Part shown: piece by piece, positions 54,023-62,792 of the stretch
Layout of the letters: each line of letters begins with the position of its first letter
Numbering within the stretch: the stretch's first letter is position 1
Source of the DNA: Burkholderia latens
GTDB taxonomy: Bacteria; Pseudomonadota; Gammaproteobacteria; Burkholderiales; Burkholderiaceae
Direction of reading: 5' to 3'
Assembly (NCBI RefSeq): GCF_001718795.1
Contig: NZ_CP013437.1
Span: 558,001-622,000 of the forward strand
Length of the DNA: 64,000 nt
Made by a program: the position numbers and the translations under genes
The notes under the pieces: model-generated
What the model saw: only the letters and a program-made list of their open reading frames with translations
What the model was told of the DNA's origin: nothing
The model's database searches: none

Positions 54023-54817
54023 TCAGAGGATTGACCTATAGGTCCCGCCCTCGACGCGCACTGCGGCGCCATTGGATGCGGCGCCTAAAGGACTCGCAAG
54101 CAACGCGACCATCGCGGCAATCTCGTCGGCTTCGATCATGCGGGCGATCAGCGAGCTTGGACGATACGTGTCGAAGAAGTGCGCTTCGATTTCTGCATCG
54201 GTCATACCGGGCCGAGGCGCGGTTTGCCGAAGACAGGTGACGATGCCGTCGGATCGCGTGGCGGAGGGCAGTACGCTGTTGACGGTCACGCCGGTCCCCT
54301 TCGTCAGTTCTGCCAATCCGCGCGAGACCGCGAGTTGAGCCGATTTGCTGACGCCGTAGTGCACCATGTCTGGCGGCGTGAACGCGCCGACCTCGCTCGA
54401 CATGAAAATTACACGCCCCCAGTTCTTCGCAAGCATGCGAGGAAAGTAGTGACGCGACAGCCTGACGCCCGACATCACGTTAACGTCGATCATTCGCAAC
54501 CAGTCATCATCGGTGATCTCGGCGAACGGCTTCGCTTCGTAGTAGCCGAGATTGTTCACGAGAATATCCGTTTCCGGTTGGGCATCGATCAGTTCCGCGA
54601 CGCCGCGGTCGTCGCTCACGTCCGCGACGATTCCGTGCACGCTGCCGCGTGGCGCTGCCGTCGAGAGTTCGGCGACGGTTGCGTCGAGCTTGTCGCGTTG
54701 CCGCCCAGTGATCGTGACGGCCACGCCCTCCGCGGCCAACGTCCGCGCGATCGCCATGCCGATGCCGGCAGTTGCGCCGGTGACGATCGCGGTTTTTCCT
54801 TCAAGTTGCAAATCCAC
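54023..54817 (-). CDS. SDR-family oxidoreductase
   Basis: This 264-residue short-chain dehydrogenase has IVTGATAGIGMA (cofactor), VNNLGYYEAKPF in place of the usual NNAG, the catalytic Ser in IFMSSEVGAF and HYGVSKSA with Tyr and Lys. The change from NNAG to NNLG is seen in a subset of the family. It is third in the unit with the two DJ-1/PfpI genes, 56 bases after the second of them. The substrate is unknown. Confidence 0.87.
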   Translation of the reverse strand: MDLQLEGKTAIVTGATAGIGMAIARTLAAEGVAVTITGRQRDKLDATVAELSTAAPRGSVHGIVADVSDDRGVAELIDAQPETDILVNNLGYYEAKPFAEITDDDWLRMIDVNVMSGVRLSRHYFPRMLAKNWGRVIFMSSEVGAFTPPDMVHYGVSKSAQLAVSRGLAELTKGTGVTVNSVLPSATRSDGIVTCLRQTAPRPGMTDAEIEAHFFDTYRPSSLIARMIEADEIAAMVALLASPLGAASNGAAVRVEGGTYRSIL

Positions 54818-54873
54818 GGTTTGCTTCTCCTTTATTCATCGAGAAACCGGCATGGCCGGCCCGTTGCACGGCA

Positions 54874-55716
54874 TTACTTGAGCCGCTTCAGCATTTCGCC
54901 GGCGACTTCCAACGCTGAGGCCGGGTTCTGTCCGGTGATCAATTCACGGTCGGTCACCACGTGCGCGGTAAACTGCACCGTGTTACTGCTATAAATGCCG
55001 CCCGCGCGTTGCAGTGCAGTTTGCGGATAGAACTTCATCGCGCCGCCGCCGAGCAGTCCTTTGGCTTGCTCTTCTTCCGCATTGCTGATCACAGTCATCC
55101 GGTAGCCGGCGTAGATCCATTTCGTGTCGCCGTCGCCCGTGTTGCCCGTCGCGAGTTGTCGCGTAAAGCCCGGTGCATCGGGCAGGGTGGACAGCAACGC
55201 GATCGGGCCGTGGCAAACGAGCGCCGTGGTCTTGCCGCGGGCGTGAAAGTCGGCCAGCAATCTGCCCACGGCGGGGCTGGTCAACAGATCCTGCATCGGC
55301 GCATGACCACCGGGAACATAGACGGCATCGAAGTGCGCGTATCCAATCTGTTCCACCCGCGACAGGCTGATTACCGGCGAATGCTCGCTCGACGCGATAT
55401 GTAGCTGATCGAGCAAGGCCCGGTAGTCGCGCATTGCGTTGTCGTCGCCGTTGAAGTACATCTTGTCGGCCGACGTGACGTCCATCGTCGGCGCCTTGCC
55501 CTCCGGCGTAGCGAAGGTCACCCGATGGCCGGCATCGAGTAGCGCTTTCACGGGCTGCATCAGCTCGTTCAGGTAGAAGCCCGTCGCGAAGACCTTGCCA
55601 TCCTTCAGGTCGAGGTGATCGGAATCCGACAACACCACGAGCACGTTGGCCGCGTGGGCGCCGTACGCTGCAATGCCGAGCATTGCCGCAACGGCGAGCT
55701 TGCGAATCGAATGCAT
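54874..55716 (-). CDS. Exported DJ-1/PfpI-family protein
   Basis: This 280-residue protein has a signal peptide (about 1-23, ending AAYGAHA) followed by an Hsp31-like DJ-1/PfpI domain: VYVPGGHAPMQDL and the nucleophile elbow ALVCHGPIALL with the catalytic Cys and the following His. It should act in the periplasm, perhaps as a glyoxalase III or deglycase-like enzyme or as a chaperone. The start at 55716 follows TGGAGAAAGCG. It lies 21 bases after the cytoplasmic paralogue at 55738. Confidence 0.86.
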   Translation of the reverse strand: MHSIRKLAVAAMLGIAAYGAHAANVLVVLSDSDHLDLKDGKVFATGFYLNELMQPVKALLDAGHRVTFATPEGKAPTMDVTSADKMYFNGDDNAMRDYRALLDQLHIASSEHSPVISLSRVEQIGYAHFDAVYVPGGHAPMQDLLTSPAVGRLLADFHARGKTTALVCHGPIALLSTLPDAPGFTRQLATGNTGDGDTKWIYAGYRMTVISNAEEEQAKGLLGGGAMKFYPQTALQRAGGIYSSNTVQFTAHVVTDRELITGQNPASALEVAGEMLKRLK

Positions 55717-55737
55717 CGCTTTCTCCATCGGGAAGTT

Positions 55738-56451
55738 TCAGGCTTGTCGGGAACGGGTGAGCAACAGATGACGCATCGCGGCGCCCACGCCGGCAGCCGA
55801 CTGCGGGTTCTGGCCCGTCACGAGCTGCCCGTCGACGACGACCTTCGCCGTCCAGTTCGGTGCGGGTTGGTGAACGGCGCCGCGTTGCTTCAACGTGCTC
55901 GCGAGCAGAAAGGGGACGACGTGATCGAGCTGGACCGCGCGTTCTTCTTCGTCGGTGAATGCGCTCAGATTCTTGCTGGCGACGAGATATGTACCGTCGG
56001 CAAGCCTCACGTCGACGAGTGCGGCCGGACCGTGACATACGGCGCCGACCACGCCACCCGCTTCATGGATCGTGCGCGTCACCCGCTCCACGTCGGCATT
56101 GCCGGGAAAGTCCCACATTGCGCCATGACCGCCGGCAAAGAAGACCGCCGCATATTTCGACGCGTCGACGTCGCCCGCCCGCCGCGTGTCGCGTAGTGCG
56201 TCGCGGAACGCCGCATCGCTCCAATAGCGCGCATTGATTTCGTCGTTGAGATCAAGCCCGTCCACGGGCGGTTCACCGCCCTGAATCGATGCGAATTCCA
56301 CGGGAATGCCGGCCGCGTCGAGTTCGGCCAGCGGATGCGTCACTTCGCCGAGGTAGAAGCCCGTCGGCTCGCCGGTCGAGCCTTTCTTTGCGTGGCTCGT
56401 GAGTACGAATAGAACCGGCAAACCCTGCCGGTCGCGATGTTCGCCATTCAT
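55738..56451 (-). CDS. Cytoplasmic DJ-1/PfpI-family protein
   Basis: This 237-residue Hsp31-like protein has VFFAGGHGAMWDFP and the nucleophile elbow GAVCHGPAALV with Cys and His; the Glu of the triad is probably in the loop TGEPTGFYLGEV. Family members remove methylglyoxal or act as chaperones. The start at 56451 follows CAGGAGCACAGC and gives no signal peptide, in contrast with its neighbour. The LysR gene at 56573 is divergent, 121 bases away. Confidence 0.87.
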   Translation of the reverse strand: MNGEHRDRQGLPVLFVLTSHAKKGSTGEPTGFYLGEVTHPLAELDAAGIPVEFASIQGGEPPVDGLDLNDEINARYWSDAAFRDALRDTRRAGDVDASKYAAVFFAGGHGAMWDFPGNADVERVTRTIHEAGGVVGAVCHGPAALVDVRLADGTYLVASKNLSAFTDEEERAVQLDHVVPFLLASTLKQRGAVHQPAPNWTAKVVVDGQLVTGQNPQSAAGVGAAMRHLLLTRSRQA

Positions 56452-56572
56452 GCTGTGCTCCTGGATTTCAATGGGTGACTCGACGATGCAGTCACGACGC
56501 ACGCACTTTATTTGGCTCTTACGTGGAGATAAACTGGCGCGAAAGTAAAGCTTTTGTTCTCAGGGGGACAAG

Positions 56573-57481
56573 ATGGCGCGTAAATTCGACCATCTCGGCG
56601 ACGTGGAAGCATTTGTAACGGTGGTCGAAAAAGGCTCGATGACTGCCGGCGCGGTGGCATTGGGCAGCACGCCTTCCGTGTTGAGCCGCGCCATCACCCG
56701 CCTCGAGGCCCGGCTGGGTACGCAATTGCTGCGTCGTTCGACGCGGCGCTTGAGCCTGACGGAGCACGGCAGGCTCTATCTTGAGCAATCACGCGCGGCG
56801 TTTCTGCTGATAGATGATGCCGAGCGGACCATTCAGGGGCGGGGAGGCACATTGACCGGCCATGTCCGGATGAGCGTGCCAACGACGTACGGGCACTATC
56901 GACTGCCGCCGCTACTTCGACGGTTCACGCGGGAACACCCGCACGTTCGCGTGGAGTTGAACATCGCGAACCGGAACGTCGATCTCGTGGCCGAGGGCTT
57001 TGACCTGGCGATCCGTCTGGGCGAATTGCCGGACAGCGGCCTGGTCGGGCGCAAGCTTGAGGACGCGGCATTGTGCCTGGTCGCATCGCCCGAGTACGTC
57101 GCTCACGCCGGCATGCCGGCAACCGTGGCCGACTTGGAGCACCATCTGTGTCTACCGTTCATGCTGCCCAGCAGCGGCCGCATCGCGCCGTGGGTGTTTC
57201 GTGACGGCGACCAAGACATCGATTGGCTGCCGTCTTCGAATGTCGCGGTGTCCGACGATGTACTTGGTGTCGTTTCGATGGCGCAGAGTGGCGCCGGAAT
57301 CTGTCAAACCTATGACTTCATCGTTCACGATCGGATCCGGGCCGGGCATCTCGTCGAAGTGCTGCCCCATCTGCGGGGCCGCACACGGCCGTTCTCGGTC
57401 ATTTATGCGCCGCATCGACGCCTGTCGGCCGCCTCCCGGAACTTGATCGATATGCTGATAACTTCGACGGCCGGGGCGTGA
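56573..57481 (+). CDS. LysR-family transcriptional regulator
   Basis: This 302-residue LysR protein has FDHLGDVEAFVTVVEKGSM and TPSVLSRAITRLEARLG as its winged helix and the CrgA-like effector domain NRNVDLVAEGFDLAIRLGELPDS. It is divergent from the two DJ-1 genes and the SDR, which are its most likely targets. The effector cannot be read; reactive aldehydes would suit the target genes. Confidence 0.91.
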   Translation: MARKFDHLGDVEAFVTVVEKGSMTAGAVALGSTPSVLSRAITRLEARLGTQLLRRSTRRLSLTEHGRLYLEQSRAAFLLIDDAERTIQGRGGTLTGHVRMSVPTTYGHYRLPPLLRRFTREHPHVRVELNIANRNVDLVAEGFDLAIRLGELPDSGLVGRKLEDAALCLVASPEYVAHAGMPATVADLEHHLCLPFMLPSSGRIAPWVFRDGDQDIDWLPSSNVAVSDDVLGVVSMAQSGAGICQTYDFIVHDRIRAGHLVEVLPHLRGRTRPFSVIYAPHRRLSAASRNLIDMLITSTAGA

Positions 57482-57917
57482 CCGCGATATGGTTTGAGTA
57501 AAGGCATTGAGCATCGGCCGATCCGGCGTATTGGCCGCGAACGGCGAGTCGTTCGCGACGGCGAAAAGCGGCTGCCGACTCGCAACGGACGTTCGCCGAT
57601 GCATTGCACGATCGCCCCAATGGCGGTCGCACTGTGCAAACGGCCATTGGATGGCATGCGGTGCGGCAACGATACGACGCTGCGCCCACCGACGTTACGT
57701 AACATCGAAGCATTCGTAGCACGAATGTAACGAAAACGGCGCCGCTCATGGGCGCGAAACGAGTCGGCCCCGGTCGCGGACGGTCGGCGCGTGAGCACGT
57801 GCAGCTTGGGCCGACGGTGTGGGTTGCCGGGCCGTGCACATCCATGGCATGAATAGTGCTGATCGTTTCCCGGTCCTCAATCGAACATTCCATCGCCCGG
57901 ACCGCGAGGAGACCATC
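57482..57917. other. Intergenic region with two palindromes
   Basis: No gene is recognised. Two perfect palindromes stand out: GTTACGTAAC (57694-57703) and CATTCGT-AGC-ACGAATG (57711-57727), eight bases apart. They lie about 200 bases upstream of the collagen-like lipoprotein gene and may be a regulator-binding site for it. GAGGAGA at 57905-57911 is the ribosome site of that gene. Confidence 0.45.
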
Positions 57918-59237
57918 ATGTATCGAACCCGCATTCTCACGTCCGCCGCGGTGCTGGCCGCTGTCGGCGTGCTGACCGCTTGCGGCGGCAGCGACGTCAC
58001 CGCGCCGTCGAGCACGTCCGCCAATACCGGCGGCACGACCGTTACCGCCAACAATCCCGGATCGGGTGGCGTGAGCGACGGTGGCTGGAGCACGAGCGGC
58101 ACGTCCGGCACGCCGGGCACGCGAGGCGTCGTCAATACGGCGGGCGCGCTTGCCGTCACGACCGGCTCGATCGTCGGCGACGTGACGCTGCCGGGCCTCG
58201 GCAACGGCGTGACGCGCAGCGCCGGCGACACGATTGCCAGCGTCAGCACGATCACGCGCGCCGCGACAAACGCGCTCAGCGACGGGCTCGGGCAGATCGG
58301 CTCGACCGCCAATCCGGTCGGCACGACGGTGGCCGGCCTCGGCGACGTCGTCAGCGTGACCGCGAATCCCGTGACGGGCCTCGCGCAGACCGTCCGCGCG
58401 CTCGGTGCCGGACCGTTGGCGCCGCTCGCGCCCGTCACGACACCGGTCGGCGCGGTGCTCGACACCGTGGCCGGCGGCCTCGGCGCCGCGGGCGGCACGC
58501 TGGGCTCGGCGCTATCGTCGGGGCCGGTGCAGCAAGTCACGCAACCGGTCAGCTCGGCCGTCACGCCGCTCGTCATCACGGCCGGCCAGGCGACGCAGCA
58601 GATCGGCGCGACGACGGGCCTCGGGCAACCGGTGGGCAATCTTCTCGGACAGGTCGGCGGCGCGCTGTCGACGGTGGGCTGGCGACTGGGGGTTCCGACG
58701 CAGCCGGCGGTCGGCCCTGCGAGCCAGCTTGCCGCGGCGGCAGGCGCGCTCGTCGGTGCGATCGGCGATACCGTGACGAACGCGGGCGGACTGGTCAACT
58801 ACTACGGTCCGAACGGCGTGGCACCGATTCCCGGTCTGATCGTGAGCGTTGCGGGCGCGACGGTCACGACCGTGAAAAATGGTCCGCCGGCAGGCGGTTC
58901 GGCTGCGTCGGGGCCGCTCGGCGGCGCGCTGTCGGGACTCGGATCGACACCGCTTGGATCGCTGACCGGCGCAATCGGCGGCACGGCCGGCGCGGGCGCG
59001 GCGAGCCCGCTCGCGCCGGTGGCCAATCTCGTGTCGACCGTCACGGGCTCGCTTGGCGGTGCTGCCGGTGCGGGCGCGGCGAGTCCGCTGGCGCCTGTGA
59101 CGACCCTCGTGTCGGCGGTAACAGGCACGCTCGGCAGTGCGGCGGCCGGGGGCGCATCGAGCGCGGGCCCGGCGGCGATTCCCCTCGCGCCGCTCACCTC
59201 GCTGCTCGGCGGCGTGACCGGCGGTGCCGCGAAGTAA
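57918..59237 (+). CDS. Collagen-like/Gly-Ala-rich repeat lipoprotein
   Basis: This 439-residue protein begins with a lipoprotein signal (MYRTRILTSAAVLAAVGVLTAC, lipobox LTAC) after GAGGAGA. The mature part is almost only Gly, Ala, Thr, Val, Ser, Leu and Pro, with no globular domain. A 26-residue repeat starting GAGAASPLAPV occurs twice near the end with a third diverged copy. Similar Burkholderia lipoproteins are annotated as collagen-like; regular Gly-X-Y repeats are not evident here. A surface or biofilm role is possible. Confidence 0.8.
   Translation: MYRTRILTSAAVLAAVGVLTACGGSDVTAPSSTSANTGGTTVTANNPGSGGVSDGGWSTSGTSGTPGTRGVVNTAGALAVTTGSIVGDVTLPGLGNGVTRSAGDTIASVSTITRAATNALSDGLGQIGSTANPVGTTVAGLGDVVSVTANPVTGLAQTVRALGAGPLAPLAPVTTPVGAVLDTVAGGLGAAGGTLGSALSSGPVQQVTQPVSSAVTPLVITAGQATQQIGATTGLGQPVGNLLGQVGGALSTVGWRLGVPTQPAVGPASQLAAAAGALVGAIGDTVTNAGGLVNYYGPNGVAPIPGLIVSVAGATVTTVKNGPPAGGSAASGPLGGALSGLGSTPLGSLTGAIGGTAGAGAASPLAPVANLVSTVTGSLGGAAGAGAASPLAPVTTLVSAVTGTLGSAAAGGASSAGPAAIPLAPLTSLLGGVTGGAAK
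58989..59144 (+). repeat. Two tandem 78-base repeats inside the lipoprotein gene
   Basis: Copies at 58989-59066 and 59067-59144 each encode 26 residues beginning GAGAASPLAPV and ending in Gly-rich sequence. They differ by few residues (VANLVSTVTGSLGGAA against VTTLVSAVTGTLGSAA). A shortened third copy follows to the stop codon. The array could change length by slipped pairing. Confidence 0.8.
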
Positions 59238-59519
59238 CGGCGCACGGAACGGCAAGCGGTAGGGCGGCGTGCGGTGTGCTGCGCGCCGTTCATCGCTCGC
59301 CGTTGACGTTCGCGGTTCGCTGCACCGAGCGGCGGCCACTGGCATCCCGACCGCTCGAGTTTTCCCGTCGCCACTATCGTGCTGGATCCGACAAGGCCGC
59401 CGCGACGAGCAGCACGGCGCGGATGCGGAGCGCATTCGTGCTGGTGGCCGACGCGCGCAGAAGAATCGCCGTGAACCGGCGCCGCTGCTCGCGATCGCAT
59501 CCCGGACGCGCGCTGCCCC
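59238..59519. other. Intergenic region after the lipoprotein gene
   Basis: No gene is recognised in these 282 bases and no clear terminator follows the lipoprotein stop. The long minus-strand frame here is a continuation of the sfnR remnant frame without family similarity. Confidence 0.4.
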
Positions 59520-60000
59520 TGGTTGACCGCCGCGATCACCTTCGAACGAATCAGGCGCGCACGCAGCACGTTGCGGCTGATCCCGGGCAACCGTACGGCG
59601 TGGACCTCGTTGCGGTGACAGAGCTCGAATGCGACGCGCGTCACCGTGTCCTCGATCCGTTCGGCAGGCTCTCGTGCGCGCCGCCGCACAGTGCGCACAG
59701 CATCTGCTCGAGCGCTACCAGAGCGGCTTGCGCACACCCCTTCAGCCGCGACCGGCGCGCATGACGCCGACAAGGTCAGGTCGGTGTCCCGCAACGCGTC
59801 GTCGTGGCACACCAGCAGTGCGTGCCGAATCACGTTTTGCGGTTCGCCGACATTACCGGGCCGCGCATGCGCTTCGAGCCGGCGCGCCGCGGCCGTGTCG
59901 ATGCTGCGCGGCACGTCGCCGGCGCGGCTTCGGTATTCGTCGAAGAAGTGCCGGGCAAGCGGCAGGATGTCGACGGTCCGTTCTCGCCACGCCGGCACGC
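59520..60000 (-). pseudogene. sfnR-like sigma-54 activator remnant (C-terminal part)
   Basis: Read on the minus strand from 60000, the frame matches the end of a sigma-54 activator AAA+ domain (WRERTVDILPLARHFF, ARPGNVGEPQNVIRHALL) and then a Fis-type helix-turn-helix (TVTRVAFELCHRNEVHAVRL, GISRNVLRARLIR). Walker A, the GAFTGA loop and Walker B are all missing. Between the two parts the frame is unlike the family while a neighbouring frame gives AALVALEQMLCALCGG, so indels are likely. SfnR activates sulfone-use genes, which fits msuE and sfnG next door. Confidence 0.78.
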
Positions 60001-60164
60001 CTGCGCAGCAATCGTACTTTCGTTATCAGAAATCGATGTTTCCCGTTCGGCGCAAAACACTGAACACTTTGTCGAGCACGCAGCTGCCGGAACGCGGCGC
60101 CCGTCGTCGCGAACCCGACACGCCACCGGCGCGATACCGCGCCACTCGTCAACGGGAACATTGG

Positions 60165-60725
60165 ATGAGCCACACCCTCAACGTCGTCGCCATCTCGGGC
60201 GGCCTGCAGCGGCCGTCGCGCACGCTGGCGCTGACGAACGCGATTGTCGCCGCGCTCGGCGACGCGCTTCCGGTCCACACCCGGCTGATCGAACTCGGCG
60301 AGATCGGCGGCCGGCTGGCCGGCGCGCTGAAGCGTGCGCAGGTGCCTCCCGATCTCGACGCGCTGATCCGCGCGATCGAGACGGCCGATGTGCTCGTCGT
60401 CGCGAGTCCCGTGTATCGCGCGTCTTACACCGGGCTCTTCAAGCATCTGTTCGACCTCGTGCATCACGAGTCTCTGGTCGACGTGCCGGTGCTGCTCGCG
60501 GCTACCGGCGGCAGCGAGCGCCACGCGCTCGTGATCGACCATCAGCTGCGTCCGCTGTTCAGCTTCTTCCAGGCGCGCACGCTGCCGATCGGCGTGTATG
60601 CGTCGGAGAGCGATTTCGACCGGTACGAAATCGTCAATCCCGCGTTGCGTGCGCGCATCGCGCTCGCCGTCGAGCGCGCGGTGCCGCAACTGCAGCCGCG
60701 CACGCCCGCCGCCGTGGCCGCGTAG
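60165..60725 (+). CDS. msuE: NADPH-dependent FMN reductase MsuE
   Basis: This 186-residue flavodoxin-like reductase has VAISGGLQRPSRTLAL near the start and VVASPVYRASYTGLFKHLFDL, marks of the SsuE/MsuE group. It supplies reduced FMN to a sulfur-compound monooxygenase, here SfnG, encoded 35 bases downstream. The start at 60165 is set by the fold; the frame runs upstream across the sfnR remnant. No strong ribosome site is seen. It belongs to sulfur starvation metabolism. Confidence 0.87.
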   Translation: MSHTLNVVAISGGLQRPSRTLALTNAIVAALGDALPVHTRLIELGEIGGRLAGALKRAQVPPDLDALIRAIETADVLVVASPVYRASYTGLFKHLFDLVHHESLVDVPVLLAATGGSERHALVIDHQLRPLFSFFQARTLPIGVYASESDFDRYEIVNPALRARIALAVERAVPQLQPRTPAAVAA

Positions 60726-60760
60726 CGCCGTTTCGTTTCTCCATTCGATCAGGAGCCCTC

Positions 60761-61864
60761 ATGAGCATTCACGAACCATCAGCCGACGGCGTCAAATTCG
60801 CGTACTGGGTGCCGAACGTCAGCGGCGGCCTCGTCGTCAGCACGATCGAACAGCGTACCGACTGGAGTCTCGAATACAACCAGAAGCTCGCGCGCACCGC
60901 CGAGGCGGCCGGCTTCGATTACGCGCTGAGCCAGATCCGGTTCACGGCCGGCTACGGCGCCGAATACCAGCACGAATCGGTGTCGTTCAGCCAGGCGCTG
61001 CTGCACGCGACCACCAAACTCAAGGTGCTCGCCGCAATCCTGCCGGGGCCGTGGCATCCGGCCGTGGTCGCGAAGCAGCTCGCGACGATCGACCACATTT
61101 CCAACGGACGCATCGCGATCAATGTGGTCAGCGGCTGGTTCAAGGGCGAGTTCACCGCGATCGGCGAGCCGTGGCTCGAGCACGACGAACGCTATCGGCG
61201 CTCGAAGGAATTCATCCAGGCGCTGAAAGGGATCTGGACGCAGGACAACTTCACGTTCAAGGGCGACTTCTACCGGTTCAACGATTACACCCTCAGCCCG
61301 AAGCCGGTGCAGAAGCCGCATCCGGAGATCTTCCAGGGCGGCAGTTCGCGTGCGGCGCGCGACAACGCGGCCAGCGTGTCCGACTGGTATTTCACGAACG
61401 GCAATACGCCGGAGAACCTGAAGGCGCAGATCGACGACATTCGCGCGAAGGCTGCCGCGAACAACCATCGCGTGCGGATCGGCGTCAATGCGTTCGTGAT
61501 CGCGCGCGACACCGAGGACGAAGCGCGGGCCGTGCTCGACGACATCATCCGGCACGCGCACGTCGAGGCCGTGCATGCATTCGGCGATGCCGTGAAGGAG
61601 GCCGGCAAGGCTTCGCCGGAAGGCGAGGGCAACTGGGCGAAGTCCACGTTCGAGGATCTGGTGCAGTACAACGACGGTTTCCGCACGAACCTGATCGGGA
61701 CGCCGCAGCAGATCGCCGAACGGATCGTCGCGCTGAAGGCGATCGGCGTCGACCTCGTGCTCGCCGGGTTTCTGCATTTCATCGAGGAAGTCGAGTACTT
61801 CGGCAAGCGCGTGCTGCCGCTCGTGCGCGAGCTCGAAGCGCAACAGCAGACGGTGGCCGCATAA
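60761..61864 (+). CDS. sfnG: FMNH2-dependent dimethyl sulfone monooxygenase SfnG
   Basis: This 367-residue luciferase-like monooxygenase has FAYWVPNVSGGLVVSTIEQR at its start, GRIAINVVSGWFKGEF, RRSKEFIQALKGIWT and IFQGGSSRAARDNAA, typical of SfnG/SsuD-type enzymes. It oxidises dimethyl sulfone to methanesulfinate with FMNH2 from MsuE, giving sulfur under sulfate shortage. AGGAG at 60751-60755 precedes its ATG. Because the linked sfnR is broken, control must come from another gene if the pair is expressed. Confidence 0.92.
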   Translation: MSIHEPSADGVKFAYWVPNVSGGLVVSTIEQRTDWSLEYNQKLARTAEAAGFDYALSQIRFTAGYGAEYQHESVSFSQALLHATTKLKVLAAILPGPWHPAVVAKQLATIDHISNGRIAINVVSGWFKGEFTAIGEPWLEHDERYRRSKEFIQALKGIWTQDNFTFKGDFYRFNDYTLSPKPVQKPHPEIFQGGSSRAARDNAASVSDWYFTNGNTPENLKAQIDDIRAKAAANNHRVRIGVNAFVIARDTEDEARAVLDDIIRHAHVEAVHAFGDAVKEAGKASPEGEGNWAKSTFEDLVQYNDGFRTNLIGTPQQIAERIVALKAIGVDLVLAGFLHFIEEVEYFGKRVLPLVRELEAQQQTVAA

Positions 61865-62038
61865 GGCCACTCGGCTGGGCGCTGCCGCCGGTCGCCGCGC
61901 GCCACGGTCCGCTCGATCATGCGAACGTCACGGCCGGCGGCGCGCATCGCTACCCGGCTACGTTCGCAACCTCACCGCATGACGTACACGCGGCGCGTGC
62001 AGAGCGCTGGTCGCCCGCGCGTCGGCGCGCCTTCCGCG

Positions 62039-62686
62039 TTACGCAATCGTCGCCATTTTCGCCGCATCGACGAGCATTTCCATGCCGAGGCCGCCGAGCA
62101 CCGCGCCCATCGCCCATCGCTGCGCGAGCAGCAGCGCCGGCCGCGCCCGCAGGAACGTCGCGATGCCGCTCGAGCAGATCGCGACGAACCCGTTCGCCGC
62201 AGCGAACGCGGCGATCAACAGCGAACCGAGAAGCAGCGACTGGCCGAACACGCTGCCGTGCCTGTAATCGATGAACTGCGGCAACAGCGACACGAACAGC
62301 ATCGCGAGCTTCGGATTGAGCACGCTCGTCGTCGCGCCCATTGCGAGCAGCCGCAGCGGGTGCTCGCTCGGCAGCGCCTTCACGTCGAACGGCGAACGGC
62401 CGCCGGGCCGCACGGCCTGCCATGCGAGATAGAGCAGATACGCGGCGCCCACGACGCCGAGCGCAGTGCGTGCATGCGGCACGCTCAGGAACAGCGTCGT
62501 GATTCCGAACGCGGCGCCGAACATGTAGAACAGGTAACCGACCATCACGCCCGCCAACGAAATCAGCCCGGCGGTGCGCCCCTGCGCGATCGAGCGCGAC
62601 ATCACGTAGACCATGTTCGGCCCGGGCGTGACCGCGAGCATGCCGCCAATGATCAGAAATCCATAGAGCGAGCCGGAGGTCGGCAT
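62039..62686 (-). CDS. LysE-family amino acid exporter
   Basis: This 215-residue, six-helix membrane protein has GGMLAVTPGPNMVYVMSRS and LNPKLAMLFVSLLPQF, hallmarks of LysE/RhtB exporters. It should pump an amino acid or similar compound out of the cell. The start at 62686 follows AGGAAGCGAC. It is divergent from the LysR gene at 62793 with 106 bases between, a common pairing in which the regulator senses the exported compound. Confidence 0.92.
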   Translation of the reverse strand: MPTSGSLYGFLIIGGMLAVTPGPNMVYVMSRSIAQGRTAGLISLAGVMVGYLFYMFGAAFGITTLFLSVPHARTALGVVGAAYLLYLAWQAVRPGGRSPFDVKALPSEHPLRLLAMGATTSVLNPKLAMLFVSLLPQFIDYRHGSVFGQSLLLGSLLIAAFAAANGFVAICSSGIATFLRARPALLLAQRWAMGAVLGGLGMEMLVDAAKMATIA

Positions 62687-62792
62687 GATTGTCGCTTCCT
62701 GTAGTGAACGTCGATGGCATTCATTGTCCGGCCATGGAGGCGAACAGTAAAACGGGATAAACTGAATCGATTGATCAGATTTTCTGAATGCG

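Noticed and set aside
58802..59519. Continuation of the sfnR remnant frame on the minus strand
   Set aside because: Similarity to the activator ends near 59520; the rest is antisense to the lipoprotein gene.
60001..60164. Sigma-54 (-24/-12) promoter before msuE
   Set aside because: Several GG and GC pairs have roughly the right spacing, but none gives a convincing full consensus.
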